Source: Mytilinidion resinicola (taxonomy: Eukaryota > Ascomycota > Dothideomycetes > Mytilinidiales > Mytilinidiaceae). From it: DNA of 64,000 bases. Each line of letters opens with the position of its first letter. Positions within the stretch are counted from its first letter, which is position 1. Below, one piece after another: positions 54,012 to 64,000 of the stretch. The position numbers and the translations under genes are program-made. The stretch lies in NCBI RefSeq assembly GCF_010093595.1, contig NW_022985452.1:924431-988430 (forward strand), read 5' to 3'. Under the pieces are notes generated by a model. The model made no database searches. It was given only the letters and a program-made list of their open reading frames with translations, and was not told the origin of the DNA.

Positions 54012-55018
54012 TTATGTGTTAATGTTCGAGCAAAGCGTACGCTGCACCCATGCTGTCCTAGCCTCGCGAGAAGCGATAGAGACGGCTGTAGTTGGCGCCA
54101 ACTCCATAAAGCCATGGAATCCCCCAGCCCAGACATGCACTTCGGCCTGAACACCACTTTTCCAGAGGGTTGAAGCATACGCGAAAGCCTCTCTCGGAAG
54201 ATCTCTGCAGAGCCCACAGAGATGAAGGTAGGAGGTAGTCGGGATAGATCAGTTGCTCGAGATGGAGCGGCGCATATGCTCACATCATCTTCATTGCCCT
54301 TTCCACCTAGTAAACAAGACCAACCCGTTGCATTGCTTCCTTGACTCCATGTGCCTCCCGTAGCAAATTGCTTCGCTGAGAATGTGTTGTTGCGGTCATC
54401 TAGCATCGGACATTCGAGAATCTGAGCTCGCAATGCTGGCCCACCTCGGTCGCGGGCTAGCAGAGCAGTTCCGGCCGCCAAACCACCCCCTGCAGATGTA
54501 CTCGCAATGCTTATGTTATCTGGATCAATCCCAAGCTCAGTCGCATGTGTCGACATCTATAACAAGCCACCATAGCAGTCGTCAACAGGAGCTGGATATG
54601 GATGTTCCGGTGGCAGGCGATATTCAATCGCCACACAGTTGACGCCTAGTTTTACAATCCAATCAAGGACCATTTGTACACCGAGGAACCGTGATCCAGT
54701 AAACATTCCACATCCATGTATGTAGTACATACCTGGACGTAAAACCTTGTCTGTATGCGGCACTTCCACGTCTGCCTTTGACGCGGTGGATGGACTGAAG
54801 ATGGATACCACCAGGTTGCCCTCAGGGCTAGCGATGACGTGTTCTTCGTGTTCGACAGCTTGTCCGGCGAGAGCCTGGCTAGCTGTAGGGCACGTGACTT
54901 TCCGGACTCGGGGGATGTCGTCTAGTGTGATAGTTGGCGTAAAACTCATTCCATTCAGTACCGCTTGCAACTCTGGATCGTAAGGTAGGCGAAGTGGATG
55001 AGAAGACATCTTGCTCAT
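54012..55018 (-). pseudogene. alpha/beta-hydrolase fold-3 esterase, stop plus frameshift
   Basis: ATG 55018 opens a hormone-sensitive-lipase-type hydrolase: YIHGCGMFTGSRF (oxyanion HGGG motif with one Gly changed to Cys), YRLPPEHPYPAPVDDCYGGL, and the nucleophile elbow TSAGGGLAAG, where the usual acidic residue before Ser is Thr. TAG at 54559-54557 replaces a Trp expected before MSTHATELGIDP and fits TGG to TAG. Near the Asp of the triad (VGSAEIFR) one base is missing. The remainder, including HVWAGGFHGF with the catalytic His, is in another frame, ending at TAA 54014-54012. The gene is therefore dead. It lies 309 bp downstream of the Zn2Cys6 regulator on the same strand. Confidence 0.88.
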
Positions 55019-55327
55019 TTGTGAGGATGAGTTGGTGACTTGGCGAAGCGAGTTGATCGGAATTGAGAGCTGAAGAAAGCGGAAGGCTATGGATTATATA
55101 GCGGTGTAAGCCATACAAAGGTAGTAGCACATACTCACTCGTGCCACTCCAATGCGAACACAAGCGAAATGGCCCGAGCTCAACGCGAACTCAATCAGGT
55201 GCCAAACGCGAGCTTGACTCGTTGGCTCCAGCTTTGTTACTAGGACCCTGCTTTTTCGGGTACTAATGCTTTTTGATCTCGTACAGATAGGCTATACAGC
55301 ACGGCATGAAAGCCTGTTTTGCCGGAG

Positions 55328-56755
55328 TCAAAAGCAGCCCACAATCAACGTTTTTGGTTTGTTTGGGACGACTAGTGGTTCTAAACTGACATAGTGGCCG
55401 CTTGCTTGATGCTGTATCGTTTTCGGAGTCTTGTTGATCTGTTGAAGTGGCCACGACATGGCCCATGTCCATTCCGGAGGCATGAGACTGAACATGCCAG
55501 GAATCTCTCTGTCAGCGACGCCCTGAAACCACCAGATGTCGTTCAAAAGCGTGCTGAGGCCAAAGAAGTGTCCGGTAATAGCCAATGTTCGTGGATCGTG
55601 AGCTTCTAGGAGGTCTACAAAATAAGACGGGGCAACGACGGGAAATCCTAGGACCTTTCTTCGGAAAATGTGCGGGTCTTCGCCTGAAAGATAAGAAGTA
55701 AAAGCCCAACTGAGATATCTGACCGTGATTTTGTAAGTAGCGACCTTCTTACACCCTAATGGCTCATCATCTAGTCCGTACAGGAGTTCTGCGAAAGGAG
55801 AGTCTTCGGCCATGACCCAGCCAGCAAACGTCACAGGGTCGTCGAGAAGATTGGGTTCGTCGAGAAGGAGTGCCTTGAACCTCGAATTTTGAATCCAGCT
55901 TCGAGAATGTACCGTGATACTTCTAGTGCCGTGCACAGCCCGGAAGAAATTACTTGCCGGTCGGAACTGACTCCCAGGTAGCTTTTCTTGCCGAAAGACC
56001 AACACATGTAGTGAGATCAGCGCGCTAGCAGCAAAAGCTGCTGGAGAGTTCTCCTCATTAACTTGCGGGAGCAGGGCTTTCATCTTCCCAAGACCCTGTG
56101 CAAACTTTTGAGATGACACTAATTTGAAAGATGGATCCGTTGGGTTAAGTATTTGCAGATGGAGTGCCGAGTTGGCGAGAATTAGATCAAGGAGAGGGTT
56201 CGACGGGCCACCTTCGAATGCGAGCATGGGGACGTATTCAGACCAAATTTTCCACCTGGCGGCCTGTCCCAAGCCCCTATATTCAATATTAGTTTGAAAT
56301 GAGCTTTTAATTGAATAGTAAGCCGTTGCTTACGACATTGACCACGCCACAGCGGTGCTATGGTGCATGAGGCGAAGCTCCATCATCCGAGAAGACATAG
56401 TGTCATCATAAAGGGGGTGGATAGCTGTGGGCTGAGACAGTGGCCCGAGCAGTGAGGATTGAGTGTGAGTAGAAGAAGGAGACGTAGCAGAAGAGGTAGA
56501 AGAAGAGGTAGAAGAAGAGGTAGAAGAAGATGTTGGGGTATCTGCGAAGTCACACACAACGCCATGCTTGGAGCACTGCCCACATTGTGGACGGATCTCG
56601 TTGCACTGCACCATAGAGTCCTAAGTCAGTAACTGAAGCTCACGTAAACTAACATGGGATTTTTGGACTTGTGAGGGAGTTCTCACCTTAACGCGTCTCC
56701 TTTTGCACGTTCTACAGCCCGAAGTGCTCTTTTTGTACGGTCGTTTGGTAGTCAT
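55328..56755 (-). CDS. Zn2Cys6 transcription factor (UPC2-like layout)
   Basis: Exons 56755-56687, 56605-56334 and 56276-55328 give 429 residues. The first intron (81 bp) splits the binuclear cluster, which is canonical once joined: Cys14-x2-Cys17-x6-Cys24-x6-Cys31-x2-Cys34-x6-Cys41, preceded by the basic KRPYKKST. A Ser/Thr tract follows, coded by a 12-bp repeat, and then a regulatory region with LLDLILANSALHLQIL and FSLMPPEWTWAMSWPL, an order seen in fungal UPC2-like factors. No stop or frameshift. Its neighbour is the broken hydrolase, so it may have controlled a pathway now partly lost; that is inference. Confidence 0.86.
56489..56524. repeat. 12-bp tandem repeat, three copies, within the transcription factor
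   Basis: AGAAGAGGTAGA is repeated three times and encodes a Thr/Ser tract on the minus strand. Length change here keeps the frame. Confidence 0.85.
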
Positions 56756-57300
56756 TACTCACGATTCAAACGGGCATACAGATCATACAACAGTTGAATC
56801 ATGAAGGCTCAGTGATCGAAGCGTGAATGCTGATGAAAGAGGTGAATGTCTAGGCACCTAACCTTTGAACCTCGAATGACGCCAATCATTCTGGACGCGC
56901 TCTGCCAAGACGGCAGGGGTCCAAAAAAGTGGTCCTTATCAGACCTCGGGACCTGCACCACGTCTCACAACCGCAACCGTCGCAATTAATTGTGTTGCGA
57001 AACCACCAGCTCTCGATTCCTGGCATAGACTTTCTCTTTCATCAGTGAGGTTTTGTTCCATCAGCGGCATTCGGCAGAGCCACAGCTCAACATCGGCCGG
57101 TGCCCGCCGCAGAGGGTCAAAACTTCGTGAATAACTCACCTGCCGCGGAGGGTCGTCTCTTATCATACATAGATATATTTGCTTCTACCTCAATCCAACC
57201 TTATTCCGCTATCCTCACTGCCTTAGGCCCTCTATACACACACTTCTCAATCCATCAAACCCCTTCTCGCTTACTACTTACATATTCGACGCTATTCAAG
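56756..57300. other. divergent spacer between regulator and OHCU decarboxylase
   Basis: No gene. A GCAGAGGGTC/GCGGAGGGTC pair (near 57109 and 57145) is the only repeat noted. Confidence 0.5.
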
Positions 57301-57962
57301 ATGACCACACAAGCCCTCCCAGCCATTTCCACCCTCCCGTCACTTCCTCCTGCAGAAATAACCGCAATCCTCGACCTCCTCTTCGAGCCCTCGCCGCCTC
57401 TCCATGATCTCTCACTCCCGATCCTGAAAAGCACCACCTTTCCATCTTACCCTACCCTCATCGCCGCCATCAACGCCCTACTGACCGCTCTCGCCTCCTC
57501 AACCGCCTCGAAAGACACCGAAACACTGTCAGAGATCCTCTGCGCACACCCACGGCTCGGCGAGAAGAAAGTGGACTCAGAACAGAGCCGGGCGGAGCAG
57601 GCACAGCTGAACAAAGGTGGCCAGGAGGAGGCAGAGGAGCTGAAGAGGTTGAATAATGCGTATGAGGAGACGTTTCCGGGACTGAGATACGTGTATGTCT
57701 GACATGGATGAGACGAGAGTGAAGGATCGCTTGGCTATTTGCTAACGTTGCCATCGTAGCGTCTTTGTCGCTGGCCGTCCCCGTCCTGCCATCATGGAGA
57801 ACATGAAGTCTCGCATCGCGAGGAACGATATCGCTGCGGAGCGGCAAGATGCTATACAGGTACTAGACCCCAGGATATCTCTAAAGTGTCGATCGTAACA
57901 AGACTGTAATATAGGCTATGTGCGACATCGCCGCCGATCGGGCACAGAAACTCTCAAATTAA
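57301..57962 (+). CDS. 2-oxo-4-hydroxy-4-carboxy-5-ureidoimidazoline (OHCU) decarboxylase
   Basis: Exons 57301-57692, 57760-57859 and 57915-57962 give 179 residues, normal for the family. The signature CAHPRLGEKK holds the catalytic His (about residue 83). LNNAYEETFPGLRYVVFVAGRPRP spans the first intron (GTATGT donor, 67 bp), a stretch typical of the substrate pocket. OHCU decarboxylase makes S-allantoin in uric acid breakdown, a nitrogen-scavenging route, and fungal versions are often peroxisomal or cytosolic. The C-terminus (RAQKLSN) is not a classic peroxisomal signal. An ATG upstream at 57100 is followed by leader-like sequence and is not chosen. Confidence 0.9.
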
Positions 57963-58739
57963 TGAAAATATGCCGTATCCTCTACCTCCGAGAAGCTTGC
58001 AACGAAAGTATAATACAATGGGATAGGCGTCTTCATTCACTTCAGGCACCCCTGGCGTTATCACGACTGCGACGAGAACGCCGCCTCGTTCACGACATCT
58101 GGAATATCAATACCGACTGCCTGGTAGCATTCCACCGATTTTGGCGTGCCCGCCGTCCCGGGTCTCAAGGGCTCCAGGAGCGTCTCCGATGCCGTTTATC
58201 CCTCCAAAGCCCGACACTTGATACGCGCCAAGCCTTGCCTCTTTCGTCCAAAGAACGCACAAAACCTCAAACCTCTGACCTCACTAGACCCGTACAAAGC
58301 GGCTTAAACCACCAAAAGCCGCAACAAAAACTACTTCAAATACACACATCTCATTCATTTCTCAAATATACACACAAAGTTTCCATCTCATCTCCCAGCC
58401 AGGCCGCTTTACGCAGCATTATGCACCCACCTACAACATGCCACCCAGTTTTCGCATTCCGGCTCACAAATGCACCTTACAAACCCCTAAACCCAGAGAA
58501 GAAAATGCACCCAGATATGCCCATATTATCCCCCACCCCTTTCCCTTTAAAACGCCATGTCGGAATGGTTTGTCCCGGAAGTGTCCTGTCCATACGCTGC
58601 TATGCAATGCAGACTGCTCATCACATTTCAGTTCCAAGCCTAAAGGAAGACCACGATATGTGGCCGCGTCGTCACTCTCTCTCCTCTTTCAAAACACGTC
58701 GTGTCGTCGCTTTCCATTTCTTTCTATGCTTCGCCCTTT
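57963..58739. other. convergent spacer
   Basis: A 296-codon plus frame (57920-58810) overlaps the last OHCU exon in a different frame and has no recognisable content; taken as chance. Confidence 0.45.
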
Positions 58740-60029
58740 CTACCGCCAATTACTCTCCGGCGGCCTCGCAGTTGGTAGATGTGTCGGCTTCACCACTTCC
58801 CCGCTACTAACATGCGGCCACACAGCCCTCACGCCATCAACGCCGTCCAACCCATCATAGTCCCCTACGACCGCCTCATCCGGATCCAGCAGACTGAAAT
58901 CCGAGTACACCATCCGCGGCTGCTGCTGCAACGGCGGAGGGGTATGCACGCTACTCAGCGTCGAGTCCGTGACGTACGAGACCGCGGTATTGGGGCTGCC
59001 GAAATTAAACGGCGAGGTGTCGTGCATCGTCTCGTCTGCGTGCGGCCTGTAAGCGGGCGACTGTGGGCGCTGGTTGAAGATAGACACCGACCCGTCGTCG
59101 TCGTCGTCGTCATCGTCAAACGCCGAATACGGGTCGTGGATCTCGTCCTCGAGGTCGAAAGCGTCGTAGTTCGACAGCCCGAGCGGCGAGGGCGGGAGCG
59201 GGAGGTAGTCGTGCCGCGGCAGCTGCGGCACGGGGAGCTGGTGCTGGTGCGTGTACATTTCGTTCGGGGAGCTATACCTCGTGTCGTCGTCGGTCGCGTC
59301 ATCTTCTCTAAGCACGCTTTCTATCTCGTGTCCGGCCGTGGTCGCGATATCCCTGGTATTTGGATCTGGCGATGTCGACGCTGACGCTGACGACAGAGGC
59401 CTCCCAGCAACGTTCGGGCTCCCACTCAGCGCCCAGTAGTTCCCGCTCCGCACCGCCTGTGCCGGCGGGAAATCCGGCGGCCGCTGGAACACCGGCCGTG
59501 TGTGGGTATCGTGGCTTCCATACAAGAACGCCAACCGCGCCAGCTCGAGTTGTTTCTGCTCTTTCTCCTGGTCTAGGACGCATGATATTCCGCGTCCTTC
59601 TGTGTGTGTCCGGATAGCGTTTCGCCGTATGCGGTTCAAGATGGCCGCTTTCCGCAAAAGGTTCCGTCCCAGCGCTTTCTGCTTCGCCCAGACGGCTATT
59701 TTCGAGGATCCGCGGTCGACGATGTTGGTTGCGGGCGCGGAAAATGGGCGCGAGAGCCGCGACGTTATGAGGAAGAGGCGCAACCTCCGCTTCTTCTTCT
59801 CGACGCAGGAGTACTCGCCGTCGACGTCTGTGAGGGCGCGGGTGCGTTTTTGCGGGGTGGTGGTGAGGTGGGGCGCGCGAGTCGGGGGCGCTGGGAACGA
59901 CAGCGGCGTGGTGGGGAGCGGCGAGGGGACGAAGGTGAAGACGGCGCTCATGCCTATGGATGTCAGGGACGGGAAGCGTTGGGTGGAGGCCATCAGAGGC
60001 GCCGCCAGCCGGTCGAAGGCTCTGCCCAT
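58740..60029 (-). CDS. conserved fungal protein of unknown function, basic core and acidic tail
   Basis: One exon; the first ATG in frame is 60029 (MGRAFDRLAAPLMASTQRF), giving 429 residues. A basic helical core that I recognise as conserved in ascomycetes (KKKRRLRLFLITSRLSRPFS, then IAVWAKQKALGRNLLRKAAI) is followed by LELARLAFLYGSHD and a long disordered tail. The tail has an eight-residue Asp tract (coded by GTC repeats near 59095-59118), Pro-rich segments and a His/Gln patch. It looks nuclear or chromatin-associated by composition only. No known domain; no introns needed. Confidence 0.75.
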   Translation of the reverse strand: MGRAFDRLAAPLMASTQRFPSLTSIGMSAVFTFVPSPLPTTPLSFPAPPTRAPHLTTTPQKRTRALTDVDGEYSCVEKKKRRLRLFLITSRLSRPFSAPATNIVDRGSSKIAVWAKQKALGRNLLRKAAILNRIRRNAIRTHTEGRGISCVLDQEKEQKQLELARLAFLYGSHDTHTRPVFQRPPDFPPAQAVRSGNYWALSGSPNVAGRPLSSASASTSPDPNTRDIATTAGHEIESVLREDDATDDDTRYSSPNEMYTHQHQLPVPQLPRHDYLPLPPSPLGLSNYDAFDLEDEIHDPYSAFDDDDDDDDGSVSIFNQRPQSPAYRPHADETMHDTSPFNFGSPNTAVSYVTDSTLSSVHTPPPLQQQPRMVYSDFSLLDPDEAVVGDYDGLDGVDGVRAVWPHVSSGEVVKPTHLPTARPPESNWR

Positions 60030-63000
60030 TTTCTGCGCCGTTTGTCGGGGTGTGTGGGCGGGAGTGTCGGTTCGGGTGGTGTGAGCATCGCCGGTGCTTC
60101 GTCGGAGGCCTGATATTTCGATATGGGATGTTCTGGGAGTCGAGGATGGCGCAGTTCTGAATCGCAGGCGGCCAAGATGTCGTGTGCCTGCCCCCGAGTT
60201 CGGAGCTATCAAGCGATGTCGTCGGTGGTTGCGCGGCCGTGGCGCATGTCACGTCGGTGCTGTGTGTGCATGAAAGCAGGCGCTGGACTCGCCCACCGGC
60301 AGCATCACCGCTTGCTATGGACCGCGAAAGCGTGAAGAGGGACTGTTGAAGAAGCGGAAGAGAAGAAGTGGAGGCTGAACGAAGGATGGGGAAGTGGATA
60401 CCGCCCGGGGGTGGAGGCTTGGGGCTTGGGAAGGATGGGCTGCAGCTAATATTGCTGTTCACCACCGTTTTTGCCCTCACTTGGCCTGACCCGCTGCCTC
60501 GGAAACTGCGGAGAACCTGGGCGTCGCCGTGCAGGCTCTGGGGGCGACGTGCTCATCTGACAAGCCCGCGCAGGGGATGGCGTCCAGCGCGTCTCCTTCA
60601 CTGGCCGCCCCCCTCACGCCTCGCGCAGCAAAAGTCGTGCAAAAGGACGCCTCCGAGAACGCCCTGCGCGCCCCCATTACCAAATCTTTCGCCAGCCCGC
60701 GGTGTGCCGCGGTGGTCGGCGAGCAACCAGAGCGCAAAAACTCAACTGACAGGCGGCCGCACTTGGCCACATCCGCGACGAGTGCGGAGAATTGACAGGT
60801 GAGCGGCCAGCGGGCTGCCGCTTCGAGCAGGCCATGGCGAGTACGGGCTGGGACTCCCTCGCAGAGAGGTTGGCAAGTTGTGGATGCGTGGATGCTTTTT
60901 GCCCTCACCGTTCAGCCTCGCTCCATGCGCAATGCGCAACGATCTGCAGTAGCGGAGTGGAGCAGGCGTTGCCAAAAGCAGCGCGCCTTTCCCTTGTTGC
61001 GATTCAGCACGTCGCGGGCTGCGGGCTGATCAAACCCGCAGCTGGGAAACAGCAGAGAATTTGGGCGCGCCCAGGAGCCCGAGGGAGGGCCGATCAGCAG
61101 GGCGCGGCCGGCCGGTTGCAGAGAGTGACATGAGCGGCCCCTGTTTGGTCGTGTTGGCAGCCCAGCCCTGCGAGAGCGAAAAGTTTTTTTTGCGCTGGCT
61201 GACACACGAGCGTTCTGGCTGACCGGAGACCTTCTGCGCGGTGCTCAAGAGTGGGAGGAGAGGGGAGGGACATGTTGGTCCGACGGTGACGGTCGCAGCT
61301 CACACATCCTCCGCGCAGGTTGCTGTCGGTGTTTCGACGAGTAGGAATGCGCAGACGGCAATGAAAATTTTTCTTTCGAAGAAGAATTACGGACGAGGCA
61401 CAGATGGGGTCGAGTGTCACATTCGCGGGACCGTAGCGTGGGCCCATTGGATGGACTGGATCCTTTTCTTCCGCTTGCCTTGCTCCTGCGGCATATTCTT
61501 CACAATTTCCAGCACATGACAGCACCGAGACCACGCGCTGTGCTGTGCTGTTGCTGGCGCTGCGCTGGCGAGATGAGAGAATAGAAAAAGCGGCAGGTCG
61601 ACGGCGCGTCGCCAGCTGGGATGCTGCACGCAACAAGCACGGGTACGACGAGACGAAGTCTGGGGCAAGACAGCGGGGAAAGCAGGCACGCAAGGTGGGG
61701 CCGCGTCCGGGCCTGGATGCCGTGGTGCAAGGGGAACTGCTTGGAATCATGCACTGCTGCTGTGCGACATGGTGTTGGGCTTGAGGCGTGGTGAGTGAGT
61801 GGTGCTGAGCGCTGGAAAAACCGCTGTGAGTGGTGAAGCATCCTCCGCTTGCCGCGCCTCGAGGTACTGTGACGCAGCATACCACAGTAATACGGCTAAG
61901 TCATGTACCATGGTACATACTGCAAGATGCAGCTGTCCAGGCATCCGAATAATCCGCTGTCGTTGCATCGCTGTCACCAGCTCAACTCTGATAGAATTCC
62001 CGCATGTGCCGCCACCTCACCGCTCGAGCCTCAACACTCGCCCAGACAGTGTCGTTGGCATTTGTAACTCGAAACCTCAACGCGTCTTGGTGAGGTCGGC
62101 GATCGGTGTCACAAATGAACCACCCCCTCCGATGCTGCTGACGAATGCCACCGTGCTTTGTTTTGCTTGCTTTTTCGCATAGGGCATGTTCTCCAGGCTT
62201 CGCACGGCCTGCCTCAAACGATTCCTTTAGCCTTGACCACCGAAAACGCCGTGTGTTCGCCTCTGGGGGGTCTGAATGTGCGTGCTATTGGGAGGCTTTT
62301 GACGACAGATGACGCAGGACGCAGAGCTGCAGGAGTGCGTGTGTCTTCCTGCCCAGCAAACCCCTGAGATGGCGAACGCTCATGAAGCTGTGACATGCAT
62401 ACTTTGGAGTACTGTAGTATGTAGTATGTGCGTGCGATTCGTTTCGAGCCCCTAGATGTGGCGAAGGGATAGTACATAAGTTCACGTGGTGCGTCTGCTA
62501 TTTGATTGCCGAGATGGCAGAGTTGGACTGTGCTTCGCGATTCAAACCAATCCCTAGTAAGTCTGGAGATCACGGACGGATAGTAAAATCCTCTTCACGC
62601 GGTAAGTGTGATGTCTGCGGTTCGTTTCGACGCCCAACGCCCCTGCTGCGGGCGGCGAGGACGTAAGATGTACGTGGAGCGGGAGATGGAAAGGGAAGGA
62701 GGGCTGCTGGTGTCCGAATTAGTGGTGGATGGATGTGGACGAGAGTGCTGGATGGTGTGATTGTGAGTCGAAGGCGAGGTTGTGCCGTTACATTGCTATT
62801 TGCACGTGTCGTTCAGCAGTCCAGGGACAGCGGCGCAGCACAAGCAACCACGTAATTGATTCTTCTCTTCTCTTCTCTTCGTTGACTATCTCCCGATGCC
62901 TGTTGTGACTTTTCTCACGGTCGGCTAGGACGTCAATCGTTTTTGAGCTGTAGGTCTTGTAGGTTCTTAGTGATAATTTGGTGGTTCAGTGCCTTGCCAT

Positions 63001-63389
63001 AGATATCCGTACACGTTCCTCCCACTGTCTGTGGGGCTCCAACGTACTAATAGAAAACGGGGGCAGCAGATACGCTTCCAATCTGCGTACACCCTGTTGG
63101 TGCTGTCTAAGGTTGCCTCACGAGACTACTAGTTGTCCAAAATACCCAACTCCTCTCTTATTTGGAATACTGAAAACACTATGAAGCTCCTCACGCAGCG
63201 GTAAACGAGTGTGCGGATTTCAATGACGAGGCATTGTTCTAAAGCTGATATCGGAATCTATAGGTGACGTCGGAACATGCCAGAATTCTACCTTTTTCCA
63301 AATACCTACATCGGCCACTCCTAGCTTACCATCAACATAGGAAGATAATATACAGATCGAATCGGTGCCCTCTTGAAACTCTTCCGAGT
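60030..63389. other. 3.3-kb gene-poor, GC-rich stretch
   Basis: Several frames of 80-260 codons overlap on both strands (for example minus 61094-61885) but have low-complexity, Arg/Ser/Cys-rich content, no splice logic and no family resemblance. The left part is the leader side of the neighbouring conserved gene. It may hold long untranslated leaders or a non-coding RNA; I see nothing that proves either. Confidence 0.45.
62861..62880. repeat. pentanucleotide repeat (TCTTC)4
   Basis: Four perfect copies of TCTTC, in the gene-poor stretch. Confidence 0.9.
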
Positions 63390-64000
63390 TCATATTATGC
63401 TCTTGACGTCCTTAAAAACGTACCGGTTCTCGAATTTCCGCATGTATTTGTTCGTCTGCTCCGCCAGGCTGAGGGTGAGGATCTATCTCTTGTCAGCAAT
63501 TTCCTCCGATTCATTCCATCGGTGTACTGCTCACTGTATGTGGTAATATCCGCGCAAGATGCGCAAAGTAGCCCTTGTAGACCGCTAATATCCCCTCTGT
63601 CTTGACTGTCCGAACTAAACAGTCAAAGGCGCTGTTGTAGAGATTCCCTGTCTGGTTGTACATCCGCGACATGACCGTATCCGGGGGGTGCATGACGCAG
63701 CACACCACGAAACCGCTGGCCGCGCTGCTGGCAAGATGCAGCGGTACACCCTCCTCCATCCCTAGATGTCTCACCAGCCGCCGCTTCGCGAAGAAGTATG
63801 TTGGAAGCTGCACCGAACTGCCGAAACCTGTTCGTATCATAGCGGGTCCTACACCACGGTACAGCCCTTTCATCCCTTCGCTCGTGTAGATCTGCCGTAG
63901 TCCGTCCCATGCGTTCTTGTAGTGGTGCTGTGTGCCCACGGGTAGGAATGGAGAAAATGATTGTAGTCGCGTCTTCACCAGGAAGAAGGGGGAACCAGCG
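63390..64000 (-). CDS. OAC1: mitochondrial oxaloacetate/sulfate carrier, 3' part
   Basis: The upstream exon enters from the right edge and runs to 63535; a 52-bp intron (GTGAGC donor, GCTGAC branch, GATAG acceptor) leads to the last exon 63482-63390. Visible are the second and third carrier repeats: the PFFLVKTRLQ motif, HYKNAWDGLRQIYTSEGMKG with GLYRGVGPAMIRTG, then VVCCVMHPPDTVMSRMYNQ with FDCLVRTVKTEGILAVYKGY. The details (SFSPFLPVGTQHHY, GSSVQLPTYFFAKR) match OAC1 rather than other carriers. It moves oxaloacetate, malonate and sulfate across the inner mitochondrial membrane. The N-terminal part lies outside the window. Confidence 0.92.

Noticed and set aside
57920..58810. 296-codon plus-strand frame
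   Set aside because: Overlaps the final OHCU decarboxylase exon in another frame and the end of the convergent gene; composition is not protein-like.
61094..61885. 263-codon minus-strand frame
   Set aside because: Low-complexity, Cys/Arg/Ser-rich, overlapped by several other frames; no family or splice evidence.
1..64000. CRISPR arrays, rRNA genes, bacterial-type operons or a viral insertion
   Set aside because: None seen; the sequence is eukaryotic with spliceosomal introns throughout.

Overview
The window is nuclear DNA of a filamentous ascomycete (Pezizomycotina). The evidence is the gene content (fungal ribonucleotide reductase small subunit, EBP2, ERp38/TigA-type disulfide isomerase, RNase T1, Zn2Cys6 regulator, SAT4/rhodopsin-like membrane protein, OAC1 carrier), the short introns (mostly 50-110 bp, with GTANGT-like donors and CTAAC/CTGAC branch sites), and a pogo/Fot1-type transposon carrying RIP-like stop codons. 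The exact order cannot be fixed from the sequence alone. Gene models below were spliced by hand from both strands.

Left third (1-30 kb) is accessory and decayed. It holds an uncharacterised ORF cut by the window edge, a frameshifted DUF3435/FluG-type C2H2 remnant, an AT-rich island, a Myb/SANT-like fragment, a 2.14-kb pogo/Fot1-like element with 46-bp terminal inverted repeats, a small two-exon conserved protein, an FtsJ-like methyltransferase pseudogene, a 0.3-kb foldback repeat, an intact DCG1-like Asp/Glu racemase, a very long Glu/Pro/Thr/Ser repeat protein, a SAT4-like pseudogene, and three copies of an unknown gene family of which only one is intact.

The middle and right (30-64 kb) are mostly ordinary conserved genes: thioredoxin, a four-exon WD40 protein, RNR2 with MluI-box motifs upstream, a Cys-cluster protein, a conserved membrane-protein family, an ERp38-type PDI, a tiny three-exon HSBP1 homologue divergent from EBP2, a secreted RNase T1-like enzyme, a membrane-anchored lectin-like propeller protein, a broken alpha/beta hydrolase next to an apparently intact Zn2Cys6 regulator, OHCU decarboxylase of uric acid breakdown, a conserved nuclear-like protein, a 3.3-kb gene-poor stretch, and the 3' part of OAC1 running off the right edge.

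The main oddity is the number of genes broken by one or two in-frame stops that look like C:G to T:A changes, sitting among intact genes. No CRISPR, rRNA or convincing tRNA was seen. I found no clear undescribed multi-gene system; the best candidates for novelty are the three-copy unknown family, the tandem-repeat TIRs of the transposon, the repeat-built tail-anchored protein and the protein with two Zn2Cys6-like clusters.
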